38,065 nt of DNA from Marinobacterium sedimentorum (GCF_024267675.1 NZ_JALDYX010000039.1:1-38065); one strand, 5' to 3'; shown: positions 13,694 through 26,088, numbered from the stretch's first letter. The notes: a model not told the origin generated them from the sequence alone. Translations and numbers: made by a program.

Positions 13694-13953
13694 CATGGAA
13701 GCTGGTTTACACCAGCCAAGCCCAGAAGGATGCAAAGAAGCTGGCCTCCAGCGGCCTGAAACCAAAAGCTCAGGAATTGCTGGCCCTGATCGCAGAAGAT
13801 CCATACCGCAAGCCACCCCCGTTTGAGACGCTTGTTGGTGATCTTGCCGGGGCCTATTCACGCCGAATCAATATACAACACCGTTCGGTGTACCAGGTGC
13901 TCGAAGAGGAACGGGTGGTTAAGGTTCTCCGCCTCTGGAGCCACTACGAATAA
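13690..13953 (+). CDS. yoeB: YoeB-family mRNA interferase toxin (second pair)
   Basis: The 87-residue Txe/YoeB toxin keeps E46 (PFETLVGDL), R65 (NIQHRSVY) and the C-terminal H85-Y86-E (LWSHYE), at the same numbering as in the E. coli enzyme, so ribosome-dependent mRNA cleavage is expected. The start is a GTG at 13690 inside the antitoxin stop region; no ATG is available in frame near the start of the fold (TWKLVYTSQAQKDAKKL). This forces coupling to antitoxin translation. The stop codon is followed immediately by an attC-like block, so the pair is a cassette or was one. Confidence 0.93.
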   Translation: MTWKLVYTSQAQKDAKKLASSGLKPKAQELLALIAEDPYRKPPPFETLVGDLAGAYSRRINIQHRSVYQVLEEERVVKVLRLWSHYE

Positions 13954-13954
13954 T

Positions 13955-14032
13955 GCAGAACAGGCCACCGTTGCCGGGCAATTTCTTCGCCGCAACACGG
14001 CTCCAGCATTGTCGCAAAGCTCCGCGTTAGGT
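13955..14032 (+). repeat. Probable attC site after the second toxin-antitoxin pair
   Basis: The right end CAAAGCTCCGC-GTTAGGT (core at 14026-14032) fits the L'/R' part of many attC sites. The left box GCAGAAC (13955-13961) is one base off consensus and inner pairing is weak. Its position directly after the toxin stop codon supports the call. Confidence 0.45.
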
Positions 14033-14173
14033 ATCTCCAGGAAGGTTATTGATGGCTCATCGGGCGTATCTCGGTCAGGATTGGTTCCCATGCATTGAAC
14101 CTTATGGGTGACAGGTACGAATCTAATGTAGTATCCACTTTTTAGTTGGAAAAATAGCTTAGCGGTAAATATT

Positions 14174-14344
14174 ATGTCAAAGAAAGTAGTAAAGTTTGAA
14201 TACGAGAAAGAAACCAAAAACAGTGTTCGCTTTAAGGAAGTTCCGGATGAAGGAACCGCTCCCATCCTGGGTTCTTTATATGTTCAGAAGTGGTTTGCTG
14301 GTAATAGCAAAACTATTGAAATAACGATCGAAAAAAAGGACTAG
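14174..14344 (+). CDS. Small hypothetical protein (56 residues)
   Basis: A short open frame starting MSKKVVKFEYEKETKN and continuing with NSVRFKEVPDEGTAP, ILGSLYVQKW and KTIEITIEKKD. It reads as a compact all-beta protein of four or five strands with alternating charged and hydrophobic residues, and the coding potential looks real. I recall similar small proteins of the form 'VKFEYEKETKNTxRFxE... LYVQKW' in gammaproteobacterial accessory DNA, without a function. No strong ribosome site is visible before the ATG at 14174. It is AT-rich like other cassette genes here, but no attC follows. Confidence 0.6.
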   Translation: MSKKVVKFEYEKETKNSVRFKEVPDEGTAPILGSLYVQKWFAGNSKTIEITIEKKD

Positions 14345-14416
14345 CTGCCAATAATTTTCTGGGCGTAGGGTGTTTTCAATTCGCAAATACTCCAGCGCGC
14401 TCGCTGTCTGGGCACG

Positions 14417-14544
14417 CCTGTCGATGAGTGCGATGAAGAGCTGGACTGGTGACGTGGAAGCTAGCTCCTTACTTCGATATGGCTGGATATGGATCGAGGT
14501 AAGATGACAGTGCTCTAGGTACCCAAACTATTGATGGCTCATCG
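14417..14544 (+). pseudogene. Remnant of a duplicated YefM/YoeB junction
   Basis: Positions 14417-14462 match 13658-13703 at about 42 of 46 bases, covering the antitoxin 3' end, its stop codon and the toxin start (CTGGACTGGTGACGTGGAAGC). A second shared block ATTGATGGCTCATCG (14530-14544) also occurs at 14048-14062 downstream of the intact pair. The sequence between is mostly lost, so this is a deleted second copy of the same cassette. Confidence 0.7.
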
Positions 14545-14553
14545 AGTGCATAC

Positions 14554-14585
14554 AAAAAGCCCCGGCATTGCTGCCGGGGCTTTTT
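14554..14585. terminator. Bidirectional intrinsic terminator at the metH 3' side
   Basis: GCCCCGGCA-TTGC-TGCCGGGGC is flanked by A5 and T6, a strong symmetric hairpin. It serves metH on the minus strand (stop at 14651) and closes the accessory region on the plus strand. Confidence 0.92.
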
Positions 14586-14650
14586 TGTCTTTGGGCTTAA
14601 AGCTCAGGGTTTACAGCTGACAGCTCAAGGCTGACCGCTTTCTATTTCAA

Positions 14651-18391
<3,741 letters not shown>

Positions 18392-18672
18392 TACGAAGAT
18401 GGCTATTGTAAATCAAAAGCTTGCTACTTTTCCTGAGGGCTGTTCATGAACAGTTGAAAAAAACTGATACGAGGTCGCACAGCTGCAATTAAGGGTCGCC
18501 TGTGGGGCTGATTTGTTTCAGATTTCTTTCCTGGCGATGAGTCGAGTATTATGTGCACCGCACAAAAGGCCGGCGACTTGCTCATCCGGTCGTTGGGCGC
18601 AGCTCGGAAACAGTGTGCAGGCGGTACGCGAAGACCGCAGCCGATCAGGTTTGGCAAAGGTAGCGATAATCC

Positions 18673-20328
18673 ATGAATACAAATTCGAAGGCAGCCGCGG
18701 TCAGCATGGAAAACCTGTTGCGGATTTTCACGGTTCCCGAAGCGCCCGGGTCCACCCTGAGTCGGCTGGAGAACGATATTTCCGCCAACCTTGCCGGTTT
18801 TCTGCAGGATAATATCGTTGCCGAAGAGACGGACCTGGTCAAAATAGAGCGGGATTTCAGCGATACCCTGATCCCCGAGCAGCCGGTCTATGTGTCCGAG
18901 CAGGCGCAGTTCCTGCTCGACAAGGTGGTGGCGCAGTCGGTGCATACCTCGTCGCCAAGCTTTGTCGGCCACATGACCTCGGCCTTGCCTTACTTCATGA
19001 TCCCGCTGTCCAAGATCATGATTGCCCTGAACCAGAATCTGGTTAAAACCGAAACCTCCAAGGCGTTTACGCCGCTGGAGCGCCAGGTGCTGGGCATGCT
19101 GCACCGCCTGGTGTACGACCAGCCGGATGCTTTCTACGAGCGCTGGCTGCACGACAGTCACCATCACCTGGGCGCCTTCTGTTCCGGTGGCACAGTCGCC
19201 AATATCACCGCGCTCTGGGCGGCGCGCAACCGCGCTTTCGGGCCTGATGGCGATTTCCCCGGCATCACGCGCAGCGGTGTCTTCGCCGCCATGCGCCACT
19301 ACGGCTGCGATGGCACCGCGGTGCTGGTGTCCGAGCGCGGCCATTATTCGCTCTCCAAGGCGGCCGATGTGCTGGGGATCGGGCGCGACCAGATAGTGTC
19401 AGTGGAAACCGACGGCCAGAACCGGATTCGCCCGGATGCGCTGCGGGCCAAACTGAAGCAACTGCAGCAGCAGAACATTCGCCCCTTTGCGTTGGTGGGT
19501 GTGGCCGGTACTACTGAAACCGGCAATATAGACCCGCTGGACAAGCTCGCCGATATCGCGCAAGAGCATGGCATTCACTTCCACGTGGACGGTGCCTGGG
19601 GCGGGCCGACGCTGTTCTCCGAGCGTTACCGCGGACGCCTGAAAGGCATTGAGCGGGCCGATTCCGTGACCATAGATGCGCACAAGCAGCTCTATGTGCC
19701 CATGGGGGTCGGGTTGGTGCTGTTTCGCGACTCTTCGGCGCTGAACAGTATCGAGCACCATGCCCAGTACATCATTCGCCAGGGCTCCAAGGACCTTGGC
19801 AGCGCGACCCTGGAGGGCTCGCGCCCGGGCATGGCGATGCTGGTACACTCGGCGCTGAAGATTATCGGCCGGCGTGGCTATGCAATGCTGATCGACAATG
19901 GCATTGATCTTGCGCAGCGCTTTGCCGATCGCATCGAGTCGCTGGATGATTTCGAGCTGGTTTCCTCACCTGAACTCAATATTCTCACCTATCGCTGGGT
20001 GCCGGCCCGGGTGCAGGCGGCGCTGCGGGACGCCGATGCCGCGCGCAGCATCGAGATCAATGATGTGCTCAGCCGCATTACCCGCACCATTCAAAAGACC
20101 CAGCGCGAACTAGGCAAGGCCTTTGTCTCGCGCACCCGCCTGACGCCGGACCGATACGGGCGCCAGCTCATCACTGTGTTCAGGGTGGTGCTGGCCAATC
20201 CGCTGACCACCGATGAGGTGCTGCGCTATGTCATTGACGAGCAGCGCGAGATTGTCGGCACCCTGGCGGGCAGCGAGGATATGGCTGAACTTGCGCGCCT
20301 GAGTGCTGTTGCTGATCTCCGACTCTGA
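18673..20328 (+). CDS. panP: Pyridoxal-dependent aspartate 1-decarboxylase
   Basis: The 551-residue PLP enzyme is of the group II decarboxylase (DOPA/glutamate decarboxylase) fold. The cofactor lysine is K338 in SVTIDAHKQLYVPMG; the HVDGAWGG segment about 30 residues earlier holds the aspartate that pairs with the pyridine nitrogen; and SFVGHMTSALPYFMIPL near residue 95 and GGTVANITALWAARN near 175 are typical. The full-length similarity, including the long N-terminal part (LLRIFTVPEAPGSTLSRLE), matches PanP of Vibrio-like bacteria, which makes beta-alanine for pantothenate and CoA in species lacking PanD. The ATG at 18673 has an AAAGGTAG ribosome site. It lies upstream of prpE in the same direction, but the 337-bp gap suggests separate transcription. 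Confidence 0.93.
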   Translation: MNTNSKAAAVSMENLLRIFTVPEAPGSTLSRLENDISANLAGFLQDNIVAEETDLVKIERDFSDTLIPEQPVYVSEQAQFLLDKVVAQSVHTSSPSFVGHMTSALPYFMIPLSKIMIALNQNLVKTETSKAFTPLERQVLGMLHRLVYDQPDAFYERWLHDSHHHLGAFCSGGTVANITALWAARNRAFGPDGDFPGITRSGVFAAMRHYGCDGTAVLVSERGHYSLSKAADVLGIGRDQIVSVETDGQNRIRPDALRAKLKQLQQQNIRPFALVGVAGTTETGNIDPLDKLADIAQEHGIHFHVDGAWGGPTLFSERYRGRLKGIERADSVTIDAHKQLYVPMGVGLVLFRDSSALNSIEHHAQYIIRQGSKDLGSATLEGSRPGMAMLVHSALKIIGRRGYAMLIDNGIDLAQRFADRIESLDDFELVSSPELNILTYRWVPARVQAALRDADAARSIEINDVLSRITRTIQKTQRELGKAFVSRTRLTPDRYGRQLITVFRVVLANPLTTDEVLRYVIDEQREIVGTLAGSEDMAELARLSAVADLRL

Positions 20329-20665
20329 GCGTTCTCCACTGACTGAAAACCCAGCTCTCCCGCTTCTCTGAGCCCGGCTCTGTGGCAGGGCGTGCAGACC
20401 TGCGCCTGCACGCTGGCGTGCTTTACTGTCTGAAACTTAGTGTTCTGACATAAGAAAATCACGCAAACTGTCGACACTTTTGGCTTGGGCTTTTGTGCGC
20501 CCGGCTAAAAGTATCTGTCTGGAGCTCTAAAAACGCGGGTATAGCCTTTTGTCTAGGTTAATAAAGCGGCGTTATTGAGTAAGCTGTTATCCAGACTTTG
20601 GGTGATTGTCGACACTTTGATGATTGGCCCAGCAGATCAGGCTGATAACAATAACGGGGTGCAGC
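20329..20665 (+). promoter_or_regulatory. panP-prpE intergenic region with two TGTCGACA palindromes
   Basis: Two 8-bp palindromes TGTCGACA, each followed by CTTT, lie at 20469-20476 and 20607-20614 (138 bases apart); the second reads ATTGTCGACACT. They resemble the ATTGTCGACAAT type of operator that I associate with GntR-family propionate regulators. The nearer one is 52 bases before the prpE start. The 5' part holds small GC-rich inverted repeats without T runs, so a panP terminator is not clear. Confidence 0.5.
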
Positions 20666-22567
20666 ATGACTTATCAGGCGGAGTACGCAAGATCCATCGA
20701 GGATCCACAGGCGTTCTGGGGCGACAAGGCCGCGGCGCTTAAATGGTTCAAGGCGCCACAACAGGTACTGTCCAGGGATGAGAACGGGATGGATCGCTGG
20801 TTTGCCGACGGTGAACTGAATACGTCTTACCTGGCGCTGGATGTTCATGTGGAGCAGGGCCGTGGCGACCAGACGGCGCTGATCTTTGACTCGCCCGTCA
20901 CCGATACCCAGAAGCGGTACAGCTATCGGGAACTGCGTGACCAGGTGGCGGCTTTCGCCGGCGTGCTGAGCGCCCAGGGTGTGGTCAAGGGTGATCGGGT
21001 GCTGATCTACATGCCGATGATCCCAGAAGCCCTGATCGCCATGCTGGCGGTGGCGCGCCTGGGGGCCGTGCATTCAGTCGTGTTCGGCGGCTTCGCCGCG
21101 CCTGAACTGGCCGTGCGCATTGATGATGCCCGCCCGCGGGTGGTCGTGTCCGCGTCCTGCGGGATAGAGGTGGCCAGGGTCATTCCCTACAAGCCGCTGC
21201 TGGACGATGCCCTGGCGCGCGCCGAGCATAAGCCCGCTGCCTGCGTGGTGCTGCAACGCCCGGAAGTTAAGGCAGAGCTGCTGCCGGGGCGGGATCTCGA
21301 CTGGCACGCCGCCATGATGGACGCGACCCCGGCCGACTGGGTACCGGTCAAGGCCACGGATCCGCTCTATATCCTTTATACCTCCGGCACCACCGGCAAG
21401 CCCAAGGGTGTGGTGCGGGACAATGGCGGTCATGCGGTGGCACTGAAGTACTCCATGCAGGCCATCTACAACATGAACCCGGGCGATGTCTTTTGGGCGG
21501 CTTCGGATGTCGGCTGGGTGGTGGGGCATTCCTATATTGTTTACGGCCCCTTGCTGGCCGGCTGCACCACCCTGGTGTACGAAGGCAAGCCGGTACGCAC
21601 CCCCGATGCCGGCGCCTTCTGGCGGGTCTGCGCCGAACACGGCGTCAAGGCACTGTTCGCCGCGCCCACCGCGTTTCGGGCCATCAAGAAGGAAGACCCC
21701 GAAGGCCGGTTGCTGCAACAGCATGATCTGTCGAAACTTGAGACCATCTTCATGGCGGGCGAGCGGCTTGATCCGCCGACCTATGAATGGACGCGGGACA
21801 TTACCGGCAAACCGGTGGTGGATCACTGGTGGCAGACTGAATCAGGCTGGGCTATCTGCGCCAATCCCGTGGGTATCGAAATGCTGCCACCCAAGCCCGG
21901 TTCCTCCACCGTGCCGGTGCCTGGATACAACGTGCAGATTCTCGGGCCCGAGGGTGACGAACTGCCGGCCGGCGAACAGGGCATACTGGCGCTCAAGCTG
22001 CCTTTGCCGCCGGGCTGCCTGCCGACCATCTGGGGCGACTTCGAGCGCTTCAAGTCGGGTTATCTGTCGGATTTTCCGGGCTATTATTCGTCCGGTGATG
22101 GCGGCTACAAGGATCAAGACGGTTATGTATTCATCATGGGCCGCACCGACGATGTCATTAATGTCGCCGGCCATCGCCTGTCCACCGGTGAGATGGAGGA
22201 GATCATCGCCGCCCATCCCGCAGTGGCGGAATGTGCCGTGATCGGCGTGCACGATGACCTCAAGGGCCAGCAGCCGGTGGGGCTGGTACTGCTGAAAGAC
22301 GGCGTGGAGCTGGATGAAGCCGCGCTTGAAGCCGAGCTTGTGGCCCGTGTGCGCCAGGCAATAGGCGCGGTGGCCTGCTTCAAGCGGGCGGTGGTGGTGC
22401 AGCGTCTGCCCAAAACCCGCTCCGGCAAGATTCTGCGCAAGCTGCTGCGCCAGATCGCCGATGGCAATGAATACAGCATTCCATCGACCATTGATGATCC
22501 CGCCAGCCTGGCTGAAATCGAGGCTGTGTTAGACAGCCGCGGGCTGGTCAGCCGGGGCCAGGAGTAA
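20666..22567 (+). CDS. prpE: Propionyl-CoA synthetase
   Basis: The 633-residue acyl-CoA synthetase of the ANL superfamily activates propionate with ATP and CoA. It opens MTYQAEYARSIEDPQAFW, as PrpE does. Visible motifs are the P-loop YTSGTTGKPKGVVRDNGGH at about 235-252, the WWQTESGWAI motif with the adenylate-binding residues near 390, the YSSGDGGYKDQDGYVFIMGRTDDVINVAGHRLSTGEMEE hinge near 475-510, and K588 in PKTRSGKIL, the catalytic lysine that is acetylated in relatives. PrpE is slightly shorter than acetyl-CoA synthetase, and the length fits. The ATG at 20666 is preceded by GGGGTGCAGC. No other prp genes are adjacent, so it may serve as a stand-alone short-chain acyl-CoA synthetase. Confidence 0.95.
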   Translation: MTYQAEYARSIEDPQAFWGDKAAALKWFKAPQQVLSRDENGMDRWFADGELNTSYLALDVHVEQGRGDQTALIFDSPVTDTQKRYSYRELRDQVAAFAGVLSAQGVVKGDRVLIYMPMIPEALIAMLAVARLGAVHSVVFGGFAAPELAVRIDDARPRVVVSASCGIEVARVIPYKPLLDDALARAEHKPAACVVLQRPEVKAELLPGRDLDWHAAMMDATPADWVPVKATDPLYILYTSGTTGKPKGVVRDNGGHAVALKYSMQAIYNMNPGDVFWAASDVGWVVGHSYIVYGPLLAGCTTLVYEGKPVRTPDAGAFWRVCAEHGVKALFAAPTAFRAIKKEDPEGRLLQQHDLSKLETIFMAGERLDPPTYEWTRDITGKPVVDHWWQTESGWAICANPVGIEMLPPKPGSSTVPVPGYNVQILGPEGDELPAGEQGILALKLPLPPGCLPTIWGDFERFKSGYLSDFPGYYSSGDGGYKDQDGYVFIMGRTDDVINVAGHRLSTGEMEEIIAAHPAVAECAVIGVHDDLKGQQPVGLVLLKDGVELDEAALEAELVARVRQAIGAVACFKRAVVVQRLPKTRSGKILRKLLRQIADGNEYSIPSTIDDPASLAEIEAVLDSRGLVSRGQE

Positions 22568-22628
22568 GGCCAAGGCAAGGCCTCCAGCGTATTCGGGGGG
22601 CGCGACGGTCGGTCCTATATGGCGCGCC

Positions 22629-22652
22629 AACTGTTACTTTTCTGTAACAGTT
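22629..22652. promoter_or_regulatory. Perfect inverted repeat between prpE and the protease gene
   Basis: AACTGTTAC-N6-GTAACAGTT is a perfect 9-bp inverted repeat, 62 bases after prpE and 138 bases before the next start. It could be an operator for the protease gene or a hairpin ending prpE; no T run follows. Confidence 0.45.
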
Positions 22653-22789
22653 GTCGACCTGCTTTGCGAGGTTGTTCTATGATTCCCAGAGATTGTCGAA
22701 ATTCGGCAATTTCAGAATTCATGCATTTCGAATAATAAAAGCCGTGAGCCTTGGAAACCAGCTGTCTGGGCGAGCAGGGAGACTTAAGG

Positions 22790-25129
22790 ATGAACAGCAC
22801 GCGATATACGCCCCTTGCCGGGTGCCTTTTAACTCTGGTGCTGAGTTGCAGTGCCCAGGGCGGGTTTGAGCCTATCAGCGGTGCCGGTATTGGTGGCAAT
22901 GCCGACAACCTGCCGCCCGGGCGGCTCAAGAGCCAGATCGAGCGACTGCCGCCGGCGGCACAGCAGCGGGCGCTCGAGTGGCTCGAACGCTTCGACATCC
23001 CGGCGCAGGATTTCGATTTTCTTCGGGTCGACCCGCAAGGGGCCATCTTCTATGAAGATACCGTCCTGCCCGATGACGCTAGCGGCGACCCGGATGCACC
23101 GGTCGGCGGCCCGGAAGCCGTGGCACCGGCGGATACCTTTTTGCTGCATAGCCGGCCCGGCGCCAGCAAGCAGGTGTTTCTCGATTTCGACGGCGCCCAG
23201 ATCAGCGGCACCGCCTGGAACAACGGTGGCAATACCCTCTACGCCAGGCCGTTTGATACCGATGGCAGCCCGTACAGCTTCAGCGACAGCGAGCGCAACA
23301 GAATCGCTGAAATCTGGCACCGGGTGTCCGAGGACATGGCGCCGTTCGATATCGATGTCACGACCGAAGATCCGGGCAGTTTTGGCCCGACCACAGGTCA
23401 TGTACTGATCACCGATTCGACCGATGAAACCGGCGCCGCCATGCCATCACAGAACGCCGGCGGCGTGGCCTACGTCGGCGTCTGGGGCACGTCCTATTAC
23501 AGCAGCTACCAGCCGGCGCTGGTCTATACCGACCATCTGGGGCCCGATTATCCGCCCTATATCGCCGAGGCTGCGAGCCACGAGTTCGGACACAACCTCG
23601 GTCTGGGCCATGACGGCACATCGACTGTCGGCTACTACAGCGGCCACGGCTCCGGCTACGTTTCCTGGGCGCCGATCATGGGGGTGGGGTACTACACCAA
23701 CGTCACCCAGTGGAGCAAGGGCGAGTACCCCGACGCCAACAATACCCAGGATGACCTGGCCATCATTAGCGGAAAGCTGGGTTACCGGCCGGACGATCAC
23801 AGCAACGCCATGGCGGCTGCAACACCGCTGGTGGTCGATCCGGACGGTACCATCTACGTGAGCTTCCCGGAGATCGACCCGTTCAACAGCGATCCCGCCA
23901 ACAAGGGTGTGATCGAGACGCGCAGTGATGTTGATACCTTCTGGTTCGATAGCGCCGCCGGGCAGGTCACATTCAATGTACTGCCGGCCTGGGAGGCCTT
24001 CTACCGCACCAGCCTGCGCGGCGCGAACCTTGACATCCAGGCGAGCCTCTACGATGCCCTGGGCAACCTGGTGGCCAGCAGTGATCCGCTGAACGATACC
24101 ATGGCGCAGCTCGATGAGTTCCTGCCGGCTGGGCGCTATTACCTGCAGGTTGCCGGCGTCGGCAATGCCCTCAGCCCGTACAGCGATTACGGCAGCCTGG
24201 GGATGTATTTCATTTCCGGAACCGTGCAGCCTGCCAGCGCCGATACGACGCCGCCAACACCAAGCCCCATGCAGTGGCAACAGGCACCCGCGCCGGTCAG
24301 CGCCAGTAGCATCCAGATGACCGCCGTGACGGCGCAGGATGAGTCTGGTGTCGTGCAGTACCTGTTCGAATGCGTGCTGGGCAGCTGCAGCAGCGGTTGG
24401 CAGAGCAGTGCCTATTTCCTGGCCACGGGGCTGACTCCGAACACGACCTACAGCTTCCACGCCAGGGCGAGGGACGCCGCGGGCAACGAAACCGTCTGGT
24501 CGTCCACGCTCGCCGCCACCACACAGAGCAATGCGCTGCCGGTGGCAAACGATGACGCCGTCGCGACCGACGAGGACCAGGCCCTGTCGGTCGCGGTACT
24601 GGCCAATGATAGTGATGCGGACGGCGATATTCTGTCGATTGCGGGCTACGGGCAGGGCAGCAACGGCTCGGTCGCCCAAAACGGCAGCAATCTGGTCTAT
24701 ACGCCGGCGGCGGACTTCAGCGGTAGTGACAGCTTCGCTTATACCCTGACCGATGGTAACGGAGGGTCTGCAACGGCAACCGTGACCGTGACCGTCAATC
24801 CGGTGAACGACGCGCCGGTGGCGTTCAGCGACAGCGCCGAAGTGGCGCTCAACAGCAGCGTCGTCATTGATGTGCTGGCCAATGATATCGACGCCGATGG
24901 TGATTCTCTGAGCATCCTCAACTTCAGTCAGGGCAGCAAGGGCAGCGTTTCGCAGTCCGGTAACAACCTGGTGTATACAAGAGACAACAAGCGCGGTGGC
25001 GACAGCTTCTCCTATACCGTAATCGACGGTAACGGCGGTTCCGCCACCACAACGGTATCAGTCAGCTTAGGTTCGTCCGGCGGGGGAGGCTCTGGCGGCG
25101 GCAACTGCAATCCGAAAAAGGGCTGCTGA
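22790..25129 (+). CDS. Secreted metzincin metalloprotease with Fn3 and Ig-like repeats
   Basis: The 779-residue protein starts with a signal sequence (YTPLAGCLLTLVLSC); VLSC could be a lipobox, otherwise cleavage would fall just after SA. A propeptide-like region precedes a reprolysin/metzincin domain with HEFGHNLGLGHD at 264-275, giving three zinc histidines and the catalytic E265; IMGVGYY about 35 residues later supplies the Met-turn. A C-terminal jelly-roll-like domain follows (DTFWFDSAAGQVTFNV, about 380-475), then one fibronectin type III domain (about 490-580) and two VCBS/Ig-like repeats, each with VLANDxDADGDxLSI. It ends in GGGGSGGGNC-type linker and CNPKKGC. It is probably exported or surface-bound and degrades protein outside the cell. 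The ATG at 22790 has AAGG close upstream. A terminator follows. Confidence 0.88.
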   Translation: MNSTRYTPLAGCLLTLVLSCSAQGGFEPISGAGIGGNADNLPPGRLKSQIERLPPAAQQRALEWLERFDIPAQDFDFLRVDPQGAIFYEDTVLPDDASGDPDAPVGGPEAVAPADTFLLHSRPGASKQVFLDFDGAQISGTAWNNGGNTLYARPFDTDGSPYSFSDSERNRIAEIWHRVSEDMAPFDIDVTTEDPGSFGPTTGHVLITDSTDETGAAMPSQNAGGVAYVGVWGTSYYSSYQPALVYTDHLGPDYPPYIAEAASHEFGHNLGLGHDGTSTVGYYSGHGSGYVSWAPIMGVGYYTNVTQWSKGEYPDANNTQDDLAIISGKLGYRPDDHSNAMAAATPLVVDPDGTIYVSFPEIDPFNSDPANKGVIETRSDVDTFWFDSAAGQVTFNVLPAWEAFYRTSLRGANLDIQASLYDALGNLVASSDPLNDTMAQLDEFLPAGRYYLQVAGVGNALSPYSDYGSLGMYFISGTVQPASADTTPPTPSPMQWQQAPAPVSASSIQMTAVTAQDESGVVQYLFECVLGSCSSGWQSSAYFLATGLTPNTTYSFHARARDAAGNETVWSSTLAATTQSNALPVANDDAVATDEDQALSVAVLANDSDADGDILSIAGYGQGSNGSVAQNGSNLVYTPAADFSGSDSFAYTLTDGNGGSATATVTVTVNPVNDAPVAFSDSAEVALNSSVVIDVLANDIDADGDSLSILNFSQGSKGSVSQSGNNLVYTRDNKRGGDSFSYTVIDGNGGSATTTVSVSLGSSGGGGSGGGNCNPKKGC

Positions 25130-25183
25130 TCTCTATTTTTAGAGCCTGTTTTTAGAGCTTATGGGATAGCAGAAAACGATTAT

Positions 25184-25212
25184 AAAAAAGGCAGCCCTGA
25201 GCTGCCTTTTTT
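25184..25212. terminator. Bidirectional intrinsic terminator
   Basis: AAAAAAGGCAGC-CCTGA-GCTGCCTTTTTT forms a perfect 12-bp stem with A and T runs. It serves the protease gene on the plus strand and the dehydrogenase gene (stop at 25237) on the minus strand. Confidence 0.93.
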
Positions 25213-25236
25213 ATTGTTTGGGCTAATGACTGGCTG

Positions 25237-26088
25237 CTAGCGATTTTCGCGGTCGGCAACGGCGCGCAGAACCCAGTCCAGCGCCCGGGTCGAGAGCAGG
25301 CGGCGCAAAGTGCCAAAAATATGGGTCGGCGTGGTGACGTAATAGCGCGGCCGCGCCTGCCTCGCTTCCAGTGCGTGCAGCACCTTGAGCAGCACGGCTT
25401 CGGGACGCAGGGTGAATGGATCCTTCTTGCCGCTGTTACCCTGGGCCGCCAGGCGCTGTTCAACGGCGGCGTAGGTGGCGCTGTGGGGACTGTTGACGCG
25501 GTCGATGTTCTGCTTGAATTTGGCGTAGGCGTTTTCGCGAAAGTGGCTGATGACAGGCCCCGTTTCAATCAGTGACACCTGAATGCCACTGCCATGCAGT
25601 TCCTGACGCAGGGTATCGCTGAGACCTTCGAGTGCAAACTTGGAGGCGTTGTAGGCACCCCGGTATTTCAGTGTGATGAGCCCCAGCACCGAGCTGTGCT
25701 GAATAATGCGGCCGTGTCCCTGGCGGCGCATGGCCGGGAGTACCCGGCAGGCCAGTTCGTGGGCACCGAAGAGGTTGGTTTCGAACTGTTCGCGCAGCGC
25801 CTGGCGGCTCAGATCCTCAACGGCGCCCGGCTGGCCGAAACCCGCATTGTTGAACAGGGCGTCGAGGCCGCCGCCGGTCTGCTCAAGCACCCAGCGGACG
25901 GCACTGTTGATGGACTCTGTGTCATCCACATCCAGCTGGCAGCTCTCGAAACCCTGTTCGAGCAGGTGCTCCACGTCTTCCGGCTTGCGTGCCGTGGCAA
26001 AGACGCGATAGCCGCGCTGGCGTAATCCCAGTGCCACATGGTGGCCGATCCCGCTGGAACAGCCGGTGATCAATATGCTTTTTCCCAT
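25237..26088 (-). CDS. Short-chain dehydrogenase/reductase
   Basis: The 283-residue classical SDR has the cofactor loop TGCSSGIG at 8-15, arginines after strand two (ATARKPEDV) that favour NADP(H), D54 in QLDVDD, NNAGFG near 85, the catalytic serine in QHSSVLG near 137 and the Y-x-x-x-K pair in YNASKFALEG near 150-154. All active-site residues are present. It resembles the YbbO-type aldehyde reductases and retinol-dehydrogenase-like SDRs, but the substrate cannot be read. The ATG at 26088 gives MGKSILITG, the expected first strand. It ends at a terminator shared with the protease gene. The AEC transporter gene lies 67 bases upstream in the same direction; an operon is possible but not required. 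Confidence 0.92.
   Translation of the reverse strand: MGKSILITGCSSGIGHHVALGLRQRGYRVFATARKPEDVEHLLEQGFESCQLDVDDTESINSAVRWVLEQTGGGLDALFNNAGFGQPGAVEDLSRQALREQFETNLFGAHELACRVLPAMRRQGHGRIIQHSSVLGLITLKYRGAYNASKFALEGLSDTLRQELHGSGIQVSLIETGPVISHFRENAYAKFKQNIDRVNSPHSATYAAVEQRLAAQGNSGKKDPFTLRPEAVLLKVLHALEARQARPRYYVTTPTHIFGTLRRLLSTRALDWVLRAVADRENR

Noticed and set aside
18392..18672. Cobalamin or SAM riboswitch upstream of metH
   Set aside because: No B12-box-like or SAM-riboswitch core and no leader terminator can be seen in the 281-bp metH-panP gap.
20469..20476. LexA (SOS) box
   Set aside because: TGTCGACA and the nearby inverted repeat at 22629 do not fit the CTGT-N8-ACAG spacing.
23447..24679. 410-residue minus-strand frame opposite the protease gene
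   Set aside because: Shadow of the protease, which has clear catalytic and repeat motifs in the plus frame.
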